From NCBI RefSeq assembly GCF_032854445.1, contig NC_088305.1:22852955-22916954 (forward strand): a stretch of 64,000 nucleotides of DNA, given 5' to 3'. Each line of letters begins with the position of its first letter. The stretch's first letter is position 1. Both the position numbers and the translations under genes were made by a program. This document shows, in pieces, positions 11,039 through 24,405 of the stretch. Below the pieces are notes generated by a model. That model saw only the letters and a program-made list of their open reading frames with translations. It made no database searches and was not told where the DNA came from. Origin of the DNA: Liolophura sinensis (Eukaryota > Mollusca > Polyplacophora > Chitonida > Chitonidae).

Positions 11039-12510
11039 TTCTAGCGACTTCCATACATATATGTAGGTTACATGAAGTGTTTTCGGGTTAAACCTTAGCT
11101 AGAGTGCCTTGTTGACTAGAAATACGAAACACAGTGAAATGAGGTAATATGGGCTGGGCCGGGCCAGATCTGTGTATAAATGCGAAAATGCCGCTAGCTG
11201 TGATTTGCCATAGACATTCACATATGGCCGTTTGCCATGTTTAAAATGAAATGAGTTGATGTGGCTGTTTCAAATGATCGATAGTCGAATAGCCGAGACA
11301 GAGTTTAATCGGTGAAAAATCTTTGTATTTACTCAGATATACAAAGCTTTTGGACAAGTGTCAATAGCTGTATGGCGAGGGATATGGTTGTCTATACTGC
11401 GCATGTGCGAGAAGTTGCAGACGAGGTCACAATGAGGCCTTTCATTTTTATACAGAATAACTGGAGCTACATGTTTGTCATGACCAGAATGATGGCTGGT
11501 TTTAGTGAATTAGGAAGTGGCCAGAGGAAAAGATGGATCCCAAGGCTTCAGATATTGACGGTAGGCCTATGTTTATATCTCTAACCCTATCCACTTGCCG
11601 AATCGGATGTTCGGATCTTTAACAAACTGTTTAACTTTAACGAAAACAATTGTGTACGAGTGCTGTACACAATGTTGTGGCAAAAATGCATATTCACACA
11701 ATTTATGTATCAGTGGAAGGCAATCTGTGTATTTTTAATGATGAAGGTACACAAATTATGTACCACTGATACACATATCATTCAATCTACACAGTCTTTT
11801 CAGTAGATAATGCTCAAAAAGGTCACGTAAGCCGCTTTCGTTCAACAGCCTGACCAGTGTGCACTGTAACCATATTCGCTTCTCAGAGGACGCGTGGCCA
11901 GTAAAGGTGGGCCATATTTACATTGTGTAATTGTTATTGTTTAGTTCAAATGCGCGAAGACTACAATTACATTCAATTTAATGCAGTCAAATTTGCTTCA
12001 ATGCAAGGGTCGGATCTGACATTCATATACCACGAGGAAGCCATAAATGAGTGTCTTAAATCGGTGATTTCCAAATCTATGTCCAAAACAACCTAAAACA
12101 CCAGTCCCCGAATGAACTTGTGAGAAATAATATATGAAGAATCAATAAAGCAGGTACACTGTTAGAAGTATCTGGTCAATTCGACAACACAGATTTTGGT
12201 ACAGACGCGTCCGACCAAATAACGGAGCGACCAAACATTAACAATTCTGAGTTAAGAAATCGCGCAAGATAAAACCATAATTACTTCTGAGCAGGGGTGG
12301 AAATAGACGTATTTGTTGACAGACAATTTTTTTTGACATCCTTGGTGGGACTAACTCCGTAAATCAACATTTAATCAGGGATTCTTACGTGGTCGTAAGA
12401 TACGTCATGTTAAAGCAATCTGAAACAGGATATCTCTTCAATCCTCCGTTGTTCAATGAAATTTTGGTCTAGAGAATTTTTTCATGTATTGTAAATCAGT
12501 AACGAGCCAA

Positions 12511-12598
12511 GGGCCGGTGGTTTACCCAGGAAAATGTCGCCATCGTATAAGTGGAAAATTCTTGAGTATGGTCTTAAATAGTAATTAAATTAACAAAT
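12511..12598 (+). mobile_element. Strongly decayed SINE2 tail
   Basis: 'gggccggtggtttacccagg', 'cgtataagtggaaaattctt' and 'gagtatggtcttaaatagta' follow the order of the SINE2 3' part with many changes. It is repeated in segmental copy 2 near 20793-20880. Confidence 0.55.
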
Positions 12599-13066
12599 AG
12601 AAGTTTTTAGTTTTGTTGTTGATTCTAAACACGTATGCCAATGATCACCACTGAAGTCAGATTTGGTACCAGAACTGTAGTCTACATGTGGTATAGAATG
12701 AATCCACAAACATATTTATAAAATACTTATCTTGTGGGTTTATTTAATACCTGAGATATATCAAATGCAGGTATAGTACATATATTAGGTCTAGGTTACC
12801 ACCACCTGGAAAGATTGGTGGCCCCAACAATAGTTGGTATACATAGTTAGTACCCCCCCACGGCCGTTAGTTTTACAAATACTGAGGATTTATGGACATA
12901 TGCTTTCTTTTAATAATATGTTTCCGTTTCACCTTCACTGAAAGGAATTTGTATTAATGAATTTTCGCTGTACAACAAACAATCTCACCTGTCTAACGTG
13001 TGTCATGCGTAACAATGGTAGCCCGCATTTCAAGTTGTTATCACAGAAACCACCAAAAGTAAACTA

Positions 13067-13289
13067 CACTGAGAGAAAATTTTGGGTTAACTGACTCAAA
13101 CATCTGAGGTAACAATTGAGCTAATTCAACTCAGAAAACTCAGTCAAATGTCCAGGTCAGCTGAACCTTGAAACTCATCTGGTTATATTGTTGACTCATT
13201 CGGAGAACCCACAGAAACCTTTCATGACTCAGTTTCTCAGTTGATTTAGCTCAATTCTTCGACAGTTGACCCAAATTTTTATCTCAGTG
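13067..13289. mobile_element. MITE with TA target duplication (Tc1/mariner-like)
   Basis: The left end 'cactgagagaaaattttggg' and right end (reverse complement 'cactgagataaaaatttggg') are matching terminal inverted repeats of about 28 bp. TA dinucleotides flank it at 13065-13066 and 13290-13291. It is 223 bp with no coding capacity. The copy at 21347-21571 is the same insertion carried along by the segmental duplication. Confidence 0.82.
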
Positions 13290-13477
13290 TAGACGCAGTC
13301 TCCAATCATTATGATGATTATTATTATTAAAATGATAATAATCTTAATAAAATCTTTGGCTCACTCTTAAATAACTTAGCTGAATTGAGGGGTTCTATTT
13401 AATGCCTTTTCTCTCATACACTGGAGCTACTAAAGAAGCTACATGAACATGGAATTGTAGTTCTAAACAAGTTACAC

Positions 13478-13962
13478 ACTCATCCTTACTGATTGTCATT
13501 CAGACAATTTTGTAGACGAATTGGGAATACAAGGTTTAAATTTCATGTTCAAAGAAATTTGCATGGAAAAAAAAAAGATGTACAGTCAAACCTTCCTTTC
13601 AACTGATGTGACATCTTACAAGCATGTAACAGCTAATCATTTTACGAAATTTTTGCAGATGTATAAATCAACAGTCCCTAGAAAAACTAAATGATATGAC
13701 TTCTCAGTGGTATTTTAGATCCACGTCACATGCTCGTATTCAAGCACTTGAGCAAATAAAGTCAGTACCTGTGCCTTTTTTGTTCAAGAAAGGAAAATGT
13801 AGGCCAAAACTGAGTATAATTCAGCCGCCACTTAAGGTGCTCATGTCCAGTTATGATAAGAAGGATTACTTTGCTTTATGTAATGGTTTGTCTGATAAGA
13901 ATTATTTGCTTCATCTTAAAATAACATACCCTTGTACTGTGGCGTGCACAAAATGTTTATGA
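13478..13962 (+). pseudogene. Decayed coding region of unknown family, copy 1
   Basis: Two partly overlapping frames look protein-like. The first is open from about 13478 to a TGA at 13694 and includes GLNFMFKEIC and STDVTSYKHVTANHFTKFLQ. The second starts after a possible acceptor tttttgcag (ends 13658) and runs from LEKLNDMTSQWYF to IKSVPVPFLFKKGKCRPKLS and ends TVACTKCL at 13962. Comparison with 21790-22393 shows that this copy has lost about 125 bp and that copy 2 carries a premature TAG. The two frames may be one ancient reading frame with a shift, or exon and intron. I do not recognise the product; a transposable-element origin is plausible because it lies in a duplicated, repeat-rich unit. 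Confidence 0.4.
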
Positions 13963-14264
13963 GTGCTTGTATTTTGAACACTGATTTGAATATTTCCCTG
14001 TATATTTCCAAATGAGTTTCAAGTGTTGAACATTCTTAATTTATTAAATGAATAATGTGGCAAAATAGTGTAGAAGTAATTATAACTCATTTTAAGGAAT
14101 GATTAAAACTGTTTTCATGTAATATAACTTTGAAATAATTTTAGTTGCCAAGCTAAGGCAAAATTTAATATTTATATTCATATACAAAGTGATAATTTCA
14201 TTCATATATTTTCCAGATTTTTTGTCTGCTTGTATTGTACCAAACTAAACAGATGTAGAAAGAC

Positions 14265-14445
14265 CCGTCTCCAAGCTTTCTAGACATACTATATTTGTGT
14301 CATTAACCATCGGTTATAGTGCTTTAAAGAAGAACCCAGAAGAGGGTCGACTATACTGAAATGCGATCACGGTCACCCAAGCTGGTTTAGGCAGGGAAGA
14401 TAGCTGGTGTGACGATAACCAGTGTATGTCTCATATATTCAGCAT
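14265..14445. repeat. Repeat module A, copy 1
   Basis: The sequence around 'gtcgactatactgaaatgcg' recurs at 22655-22840 by segmental duplication and, more diverged, at 25705-25875, where it is directly followed by module B. Confidence 0.65.
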
Positions 14446-15205
14446 ACCCAGTCATGAGGGCCGTCCAAAATTTCTAAAATCGTAGTGTGTTTAAAATAAA
14501 TGCCCAGCATGCTGTTGTCCGGGCTTACAAAAAGCCTTATGATCGAAAATATCTGTTGAACCAAAATACAATTAAATTTCGAAATAATACTTTTGCTATA
14601 AATAGTAAATTTTCTTAGCGGTATGTATTTAAAAATCTAAAAGACATACTAAATGATTCTCATAAACTATTTTCAGCAATTTTAGTTAATTGACTTAATG
14701 TTTTAATAAATTAAGCAAAACATTGCCATGAATGTTTTTCCAATACTTTATTGTACTATTACTGAATACAAGCTATTATATTTCATGACATTCAAAGGTA
14801 TTACCATTTATTGGTAATTCACCTCGTGTAAAATATCTCTATTTCTATTTTAATCATGTACATCACGTATGAATACTATTAGATATCAATTATCTATAAG
14901 ATTACCAGCATTAAACTGTAATGATTTTCTGACATGCGCAATGGTCGTTCCATTGGTGGTAACGTGTTATATCCTGGTTTACATTCTAAGCAACCCATTG
15001 TAAAGTGCCTTGCATGAAAAATCTAAGTGACATGTGCAAATATAAATTAAATTTACAGATCAAATTATTGCTATCAATAGTTAAAAAGAGGATCCAAATG
15101 TAATTAGATGAAGTACTTATTTGTTTTACAAAAAAATCGGTGAAATATCTTAAGTAATTTTCATAACCTATCTGGTAACAGATTTAAATCTATTTGTATT
15201 GAATT

Positions 15206-15348
<143 letters not shown>

Positions 15349-16320
15349 TTTTTTTTTTCTCATGATTAATTTTGTGTAAATTGTATTATATTTTCATCAT
15401 ATGTATCTTTCACCACAGTAAGAAAGGACGACTGCACCAAAGCCATTGTCAAAGTCCCTACTTACAACCACGTACCGGTATGGAGGTTTCTGCATGATTA
15501 AGGGAACTGTAGAGTTCTAATACATGTATGTGGAAAGAGGAAGTTGTCGAGGGATTAAAGGATTCCACATTTTAAACATTTCAAAAACTTGCCTACATCT
15601 CAGTATACAGAAATAAATGCTCCTGAATACATGCCAATGAAAATGACAAGAAAAACTTATAACCATATGCCTCCCAACTTACTCATATTTGAAGTTTTGT
15701 ATGGTTGGTTGTTCATTTTTAAATGCGGTCATGCATGATTTATTTTATTCATTTCTTTGTGTGTTCATGGCTTTTTGTCTTCAGGAATTAACCACTGCCA
15801 GTGTAAACGTTACAACTAAGTATGGAAGTCTCAACTGCTTTCATTATAAAATAGATCTATACTAAAGCAAAAGCCCAAAAATCGGATGTGGAAACCCCAT
15901 AAAAGCTGTAAAACTGAACATAATTCTACGCCATATTATATCTGCTCTGATATACATGCAATCTCACCAGGATTCCGATATGCAGTGTTATGTGTTAGGA
16001 TTTAGACTTGTACCCAAAGGCAGGAGAATTTCGTATTTCTAGTTAAACTATGTCATGTTTAAAATTATTACATTAATAACATCTTCACTTGTTAATATCA
16101 CTGTAGAATGAAAATCCGTTTTTGACAGTTATGTTTGGGGATCTAGACAGAGTTGGCCTGTTTTTGAAGGGTGGGTGGAGGGGGGCGAATTTGTATTATT
16201 TCCCCTTGCTTATAGTGCATTTAAGTTAAGATTAAAAAATGCAAGATACAAAGCACATTGTGTTGGCCTGGAGAAAGTGTGAAATGTGTCATGTTCCGTT
16301 GTTTTAAAACCAATCAAAAC

Positions 16321-18019
16321 AAAACATTGGTTGGCTGGCTTACCTCAACTCACAGTGCAAAAGAATCCCACCACCTGTGTTGTTGCCTCAGACTAAATTA
16401 GTACTTTCCACATAACTAACACCAAAGTGTGACACTGGCATCTACAAGAGATAAGTATAGGGGAGAAATATGAATTTGCCACTTACAAAAATAAAGCCAC
16501 ACAGTACATGCACATTGGTCATTCAGACAGTCAGCAAGGCAACCCTCCCAAGACATGTTGAAGGGACCCAAGAAGAGGGGAAAAGCTATACTTTTTAACC
16601 TGTAACAACACAGAAATCCTTAAATAATCAGTGAGAAATTACATCCGTATTCAGGTTCCACACTGGGTGTTCCTGGGTGGGCATGAGGAATGGACATTCA
16701 AACTGTCCGTACATATATGAGAAACCTGTGACGTTTCCCCGGTTGAGGGGGGGAGGGGTATGTGTCATGGTGTAGTACCGGACCAATGACGGGGATTCTA
16801 GGTCGGCCAAGGGAGTGGAAGACTGCATCCGAATGGTCAGGCCTTTGAGGAAGCTGAACGGCTAGCAGACCCCACTCACCTAGGTAGATCCCAGTTCAAT
16901 ATATGCATAAACCAGGCAAAGTTCACTGACGCCATGTTTGGGAGACAAGATCTAAAGAGGGAAACCAAGACAAAAGCTCAATAGGTATTAAACTAGGATG
17001 TGAAAGCCATATGTAGCTGTCTAATTTCTGACTTGTGTGTGAGGACATTGGAAACATAAAAAAAATCCCAGTTGCCCAGGGAGGTGGATGCCACACTGGG
17101 CCAGATACTAAAACAAAAACTCCTTGAGATGTCGCAGGAACAGCATACTATGTTCTGGTGGAAAAACAGACACCTGGTGGGGCAGAGACTCATTTTCACA
17201 AGGGCAATATTCCAACAGATCACACTCACATGTATGCTAGAAACTTGAAATTGATCATTTTTGTTCCAACGCCACACATACTGTGTGAGTGCACATGTAA
17301 CTTGTCAGAGGAATGAATATACACATGCAATGAAAACTACATGCCTACAGTGGTTTATTTTTAAGTTTAAAGAGGAAAATTTACCTTGTCCACTTCAAGT
17401 CTATGCCCAAAACAGCAGACAGTGTTCCAGCAGAGATGCCTGTTTTTAATGTTTTGTGACCTGCAGGATGATTTGAAGCACATTTACCCAGTGTGTGGTG
17501 GCACACATGGGAGGAACCTGACTTGGTTTGTAAATTAAATGCACACTGGCCCTCTCTACTACTCTAGCCAAGTAAATTAATCTGCTGATGTGTTTTTATC
17601 CACCTGTGTGAGGCTGGGCCCTTATATGTGATGCAAGGACTTATTGACCATCCTTAATCACACCACCCTATCTATCAGCCACACATTCCAATTTCACTCG
17701 CAGCACTCAAATTTTGCATTATTTATCAAATGTCAGCCCCAAAAGAGACATTTTAAAAACCAGGAACAATGAAACATTGTCTGTGTTTGTTCCAGTCTGT
17801 TTATACTCCTGTACTACCCTTGACCACAGAGCGTTTTAGCCGATTTTTAGACAAAATGGATATGTGGGGAAAATATAGAATTAAAAAGCTTTAAAACTGC
17901 TCAATCAAGTTCCATGTCAATGCAAACCACATCGCAGATGTACCCACCAAATATTATCAGGCTGCTGCGAAATCTGAGCACACAGTGACATATTACATGT
18001 TTTGGCACAATTGGACAGA
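16321..18019. other. Sequence between the two segmental copies; weak open frame at 17060-17248
   Basis: No certain gene. A plus-strand frame without an early ATG is open for 62 codons from 17060 to a TGA at 17246-17248 and reads protein-like in part (REVDATLGQILKQKLLEMSQ). There is no matching splice donor or homologue that I recognise, so it is only noted. Confidence 0.3.
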
Positions 18020-18478
18020 TCAGGCCACAGACCCCCATTAGTTTTCCATAAGCGACAATGTTAACGTTTAGCGCTGTAGCTCAGTCCCAAACATTCCGAG
18101 GCCAATAAGCTTTGGTGCATACCTGGCCCAGCCTGAGAGAAAGAAGCTGTAAAAATCTTGACATAGGTTGACCGTCAAAATCTGGACCTTTACATGCCGG
18201 CAGCTGGGAGGGGTGCCTAGCAACGCCAAGGGGACGTCACTCGCAGCCTCATCACCACCTGTCTCCTTGTGTCCTCTCGCCGCCCAGAATTTCAAACTTT
18301 CACCATTAAAACTCATACCTGCCCAAAGCTTAGACAATTTCCATCATTTTGATACCAAGCATGCACTTGTACACCAAAAACAGCAGGCTGGCAGCAAAAA
18401 AAGACTTTACACCCTAAAATACACAGAACTACAATCGTCCCTACCGAAAAACGGAAGTTGTAATGGGGGTCTGTGTCC
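18020..18478. repeat. Repeat module B, copy 1
   Basis: It shares with 25893-26300 the run 'tgacataggttgaccgtcaa', 'ctagcaacgccaagggg', 'cagaatttcaaactttca' and 'ggaagttgtaatgggg' in the same order. Its right end abuts segmental copy 2 at 18479-18482, so this may be a recombination junction. Confidence 0.75.
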
Positions 18479-21346
18479 AGATACCAACGAACAAATACGC
18501 CGGCGATTCACTCCGCGAGGTGTTTCCGCTCCAGCGAATTTCAGCGATCGAGCTGGCCAATCAAACAACACGGAATTGTGCTGAGCTGTCACATGGTTTA
18601 CTAGGTCACATGACATTACCTAATGACCACGATCAACGGAAAAATCCGCCTAGATTGTCAGCCTATTCATGTTCGCCCCAACAAGCCAAATTCCACCTGG
18701 TGTGTTCATCGCTTTAAATGCATTCAGAATTCAAAGGTGTTTATCCCCTGTGTATTTATTAATTATAATAAAATTACATGTATGGAATGAAAATGTACGA
18801 ACATGTGTCAGTCGTAAAACGTTAATAATTATTGAAATACTCATTTATGGACAATATAGGTTATTAATTGTACCGTACCCAAAGTACCGTACACATTTTA
18901 CGCACAGTTTATGTGTCATTATAAATGTAGCCGTTGGATCAATAAAGCTAACACTCTGCGTGGCTATTGCAGACCCTAGCCAAACAATTTTAGAAAAAGG
19001 TTGGGGCATGAGGGATTTATATGTACATGAAAACCAACTTATGGAGTAGGGGTAACTAGCACGACCTATGTGTTTTATATATTTTTGAAATGAATATTAA
19101 ATGCATTTTGCGACAGACATAAAAGAAATTACTACCGGGTAAGTAGTGATGCTGTTTTCTTTTGTATGTATGTATGTACCGCTATACATCACATAGGACA
19201 TCTCGCTGCCTCGCTACCTCGACCTTTCTAACACAGGACGAGACATATGTCACCTCGCTTCGCTATCTGGTCACCTCCCTGTCTCACCCTGTATTAGAAA
19301 GTTCGAGGCAGCGAGATATCTTCTAGCTACTTCCATACATATATGTAGGTTACATGAAGTGTTTTCGGTTTAAACCTTAGCTAGAGTGTCTTGTTGACTA
19401 GAGATACGAAACACAGTGAAATGAGGTAATATGGGCTGGGCCGGGCCAGATCTGTGTATAAATGCAAAAATGCCGCTAGCTGTGATTTGCCATAGACATT
19501 CACATATGGCCGTTTGCCATGTTTAAAATGAAATGAGTTGATGTGGCTGTTTCAAATGATCGATAGTCGAATAGCCGAGACAGAGTTTTATCGGTGAAAA
19601 ATCTATTGATTTACTCAGATATACAAAGGTTTTGGACAAGTGTAAATTGCTGAATGGCGAGGGATATGCGTGTCTATACTGCGCATGTGCAAGAAGGTGC
19701 AGACGAGGTCACAATGAGACTTGTCATATTAACACAGAATAAGTGGAGCTACATGCTTGTCATGACCAGAATGATGGCTGGTTTAATTGAATTAGGAAGT
19801 GGCTAGAGGGAAAGATGGATTCCAAGGCTCCGGATATTGACGGTAGGCCTTTGTTAATATCTCCAACCCTATCCACTTGCCGAATCGGATGTTCGAATCT
19901 TTAACAAACTGTTTAACTTTAACGAAAACAATTGTGTTCGAGTGCTGTACACAATGTTGTGGCAAAAATGCATATTCACACAATTTATGTATCAGCGGAA
20001 GGCAATCTGTGTATTTTTAATGTTGAAGGTACACAAACTATGTACGACTGATACACATATCAGTCAATCTACACAGTTTTTTCCTGTAGATAATGCTCAA
20101 AAAGGCCACGAAAGCCGCTTTCGTTCAACAGCCTGACCAGTGTGCACTGTAACCATATTCGCTTCTCAGAGGACGCGTGGCCAGTAAAGGTCGGCCATAT
20201 TTGCATTGTGTAATTGTTCTTGTTTAGTTCAAATGCGTGAAGACTACAATTACATTCAATTTAATGCAGTCAAATTTGCTTCAATGCAAGGGTCGGATCT
20301 GACATTCATATACCACGAGGAAGCCATAAATGAGTGTCTTAAATCGGTGATTTCCAAATCTATGTCCAAAACAACCTAAAACACCAGTCTCCGAATGAAC
20401 TTGTGAGAAATAATATATGAAGAATCAATAAAGCAGGTACACTGTTAGAAGTATCTGGTCAATTCGACAACACAGATTTTGGTACAGACGCGTCCGACCA
20501 AATAACGGAGCGACCAAACATTAACAATTCTGAGTTAAGAAATCGCGCAAGATAAAACCATAATTACTTCTGAGCAGGGGTGGAAATAGACGTATTTGTT
20601 GACAGACAATTATTTTTGACATGCTTGGTGGGACTAACTCCGTAAATCAACTTTTAATTAGGGATTCTTACGTGGTCGTCAGATACGTCATGCTAAAGCA
20701 ACCTGAAACAGGATCTCTCTTCAATCCTCCGTTGTTCAATGAAATTTTGGTCTAGAGAATTTTTTCATGTATTGTAAATCAGTAACGAGCCAAGGGCCGG
20801 TGGTTTACCCAGGAAAATGTCGCCATCGTATAAGTGGAAAATTCTTGAGTATGGTCTTAAATAGTAATTAAATTAACAAATAGAAGTTTTTAGTTTTGTT
20901 GTTGATTCTAAACACATATGCCAATGATCACCACTGAAGTCAGATTTGGTACCAGAACTGTAGTCTACATGTGGTAAAGAATGAATCCACAAACATATTT
21001 ATAAAATACTTATCTTGTGGGTTTATTTAATACCTGAGATATATCAAATGCAGGTATAGTACATATATTAGGTCTAGGTTACCACCACCTGGAAAGATTG
21101 GTGGCCCCAACAATAGTTGGTATACATAGTTAGTACCCCCCACGGCCGTTAGTTTTACAAATACTGAGGATTTATGGACATATGCTTTCTTTTAATAATA
21201 TGTTTCCGTTTCACCTTCACTGAAAGGAATTTGTATTAATGAATTTTCGCTGTACAACAAACAATCTCACCTGTCTAACGTGTGTCATGCGTAACAATGG
21301 TAGCCCACATTTCAAGTTGTTAACTTGAACCACCAAAAGTAAACTA

Positions 21347-21571
21347 CACTGAGAGAAAATTTTGGGTTAACTGACTCAATCATCTGAGGTAACAATTGAG
21401 CTAATTCAACTCAGAAAACTCAGAGTCAAATGTCCAGGTCAGCTGAACCTTGAAACTCATCTGGTTATATTGTTGACTCATTCGGAGAACCTAGAGAAAC
21501 CTTTCATGACCCAGTTTCTCAGTTGATTTAGCTCAATTCTTCGACAGTTGACCCAAATTTTTATCTCAGTG
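21347..21571. mobile_element. MITE with TA target duplication, copy in segmental copy 2
   Basis: Same ends as 13067-13289 and flanked by TA at 21345-21346 and 21572-21573. It carries a 2-bp insertion (ctcagagtcaaatg). Confidence 0.82.
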
Positions 21572-21789
21572 TAGACGCAGTCTCCAATCATTATGATGAT
21601 TATTATTATTAAAATGATAATAATCATAATAAAATCTTTGGCTCACTCTTAAATAACTTAGCTGAATTGAGGGGTTCTATTTAATGCCTTTTCTCTCATA
21701 CACTGGAGCTACTAAAGAAGCTACATGAACATGGAATTGTAGTTCTAAACAATTTACACACTCATCCTTACTGATTGTCATTCAGACAA

Positions 21790-22393
21790 TTTTGTAGAAG
21801 AATTGGGAATACAAGGTTTAAATTTCATGTTCAAAGAAATTTGCATGGGAAGAAATGGAAATGACTGGCATTGGCTAAGGACAGAATTTCACAGTCTTCA
21901 TTCAGTTAAAGGCTGGGTTTACAATTAAAGAAGTTGGCATATTTGAAACTAAGATTCGCAATAAGGTAAAGAAGTGCAGTCAAACCTTCCTTTCAACTGA
22001 TGTGACATCTTTCAAGCATGTAACAGCTAATCATTTTACGAAATTTTTGCAGATGTATAAATCAACAGTCCCTAGAAAAACTAAATGATATGACTTCTCA
22101 GTGGTATTTTAGATCCACGTCACATTCTCGTATTCAAGCACTTGAGCAAATAAAGTCAGTATCTGTGCCTTTTTTGTTCAAGAAAGGAAAATGTAGGACA
22201 AAACTGAGTATATTTCAGCCGCCACTTAAGGTGCTCATGTCCAGTTATGATAAGAAGGATTACCTTGCTTTATGTAATGGTTTGTCTGATTAGAATTATT
22301 TGCTTTATCTTAAAATAACATACCCTTGTACTGTGGCGTGCACAAAATGTTTATGAGTGCTGGTATTTTGAACACTGATTTGAATATTTCCCG
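21790..22393 (+). pseudogene. Decayed coding region of unknown family, copy 2
   Basis: This copy is longer than the one at 13478-13962. An upstream frame reads NFVEELGIQGLNFMFKEICM then NGNDWHWLRTEFHSLHSVKG and stops near 21925. An overlapping frame continues with AGFTIKEVGIFETKIRNKVK to a TGA at about 22087, as expected after a single frameshift. The third frame (MTSQWYFRSTSH...) ends early at a TAG (22291-22293), where copy 1 has a lysine codon. The protein family is not recognised. Confidence 0.4.
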
Positions 22394-23293
22394 GTATATT
22401 TCCAAATGAGTTTCAAGTGTTGAACATTCTTAATTTATTAAATGAATAATGTGGCAAAATAATGTAGAAGTAATTATAACTCATTTTAAGGAATGATTAA
22501 AACTGTTTTCATGTAATATAACTTTGAAATAATTTTAGTTGCCAAGTTAAGGCAAAATTTAATAGTTAAATTCATATACAAAGTGATAATTTCTTTCATA
22601 TATTTTCCAGATTTTTTGTCTGCTTGTATTGTACCAAACTAAACAGATGTAGAAAGACCCGTCTCTAAGCTTTCTAGACATACTATATTTGTGTCATTAA
22701 CCATCGGTTATAGTGCTTTAAAGAAGAACCCAGAAGAGGGTCGACTATACTGAAATGCGATCACGGTCACCCAAGCTGGTTTAGGCAGGGGAGATACTTG
22801 GTGTGATGATAACCAGTGTATGTCTCATATATTCAACATACCCAGTCATGAGGGCGGTCCAAAATGTCTAAAATTGTAGTGTGTTTAAAATAAATGCCCA
22901 GCATGCTGTTGTCCGGGCTTACAAAAAGCCTTAAGATCGAAAATATCTGTTGAACCAAAATACAATTAAATTTCGAAAAAATACTATTAAATAATAGCAT
23001 AAAACTGTAATGATTTTCTGACATGCGCAATGGTCGTTCCATTGGTGGTAACGTGTTATATCCTGGTTTACCTTCTAAGCAACCCATTGTAAATGCCTTG
23101 CTTGAAAAATCTAAGTGACATGTGCAAATATCAATTAAATTCACAGATTAAATTATTGATATCAGTAGTTAAAAAAAGGGCCCAAATGTAATTAGATGAA
23201 GTACTTATTTATTTTACAAAAAAATCGGTGAAATATCTTAAGTAATTTTCATAACCTATCTGGTAACAGATTTAAATCTATTTGTATTGAATT

Positions 23294-23297
<4 letters not shown>

Positions 23298-23355
<58 letters not shown>

Positions 23356-23437
23356 TATATATAGATATATATAGATATATATATATATATATATAGATAT
23401 ATATAAATATATATATATATATATAATATATATATAT
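23298..23437. repeat. (TA)n tract with (GATATA) variants
   Basis: TA microsatellite with regular 'tagatatata' interruptions that the copy 1 tract lacks, so the two have evolved separately since duplication. Confidence 0.95.
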
Positions 23438-24405
23438 TTTTTTCTCATGATTAATTTTGTGTAAATTGTATTATATATTTATCATATGTATCTTTCACCA
23501 CAGTAAGAAAGGACGACTGCACCAAAGCCATTGTCAAAGTCCCTAATTACAACCACGTACCGGTATAGAGGTTTCTGCATGGTTAAGGGAACTGTAGAGT
23601 TCTAATACATGTATGTGGAAAGAGAAAGTTGTCGAGGGATTAAAGGATTCCACATTTTAAACATTTCAAAAACTTGCCTACATCTCAGTATACAGAAATA
23701 AATGCTCACGAATACATGCCAATGAAAATGACAAGAAAAACTTATAATCATATGCCTCCCAACTTACTCATATTTGAAGTTTTGTATGGTTGGTTGTTCA
23801 TTTTTAAATGCGGTCATGCATGATTTATTTTATTCATTTCTTTGTGTGTTCATGGCTTTTTGTCTTCAGGAATTAACCACTGCCAGTGTAAACGTTACAA
23901 CTAAGTATGGAAGTCTCAACTGCTTTCATTATAAAATAGATCTATACTAAGACAAAAGCCCAAAAATCGGATGTGGAAACCCCATAAAAGCTGTAAAACT
24001 GAACATAATTCTACGCCATATAATATCTGCTCTGATATACATGCAATCTCATCGGGATTCCGATATTCAGTGTTATGTGTTAGGATTTAGACTTGTACCC
24101 AAAGGCAGGAGAATTTCGTATTTCTAGTTAAACTATGTCGTGTTTAAAATTATTACATTAATAACATCTTCACTTGTTAATATCAGTGTAGAATGAAAAT
24201 CCGTTTTTGACAGTTATGTTTGGGGATCTAGACAGAGTTGGCCTCTTTTTGAAGGGTGGGTGGAGGGGGGCGAATTTGTATTATTTCCCCTTGCTTATAG
24301 TGCATTTAAGTTAAGATTTAAAAATGCAAGGTACAAAGCACATTGTGTTGGCCTGGTGAAAGTGTGAAATGTGTCATGTTCCGTTGTTTTAAAACCAATC
24401 AAAAC

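Larger units (their letters stand above)
18482..24405. repeat. Segmental duplication, copy 2 (about 5.9 kb)
   Basis: Direct-orientation counterpart of 10200-16320. It begins inside the MITE-like element of copy 1 and ends at 'aaaaccaatcaaaac'. It includes the second TA-flanked MITE, the second decayed coding region, hairpin and (TA)n tract. Most aligned stretches differ at only a few positions per hundred by eye, so the duplication is fairly recent but not identical. Confidence 0.93.

Noticed and set aside
23041-23144. Coding potential of the 103-codon minus frame 22833-23144
   Set aside because: It spans a deletion boundary between the segmental copies and has no counterpart in copy 1.
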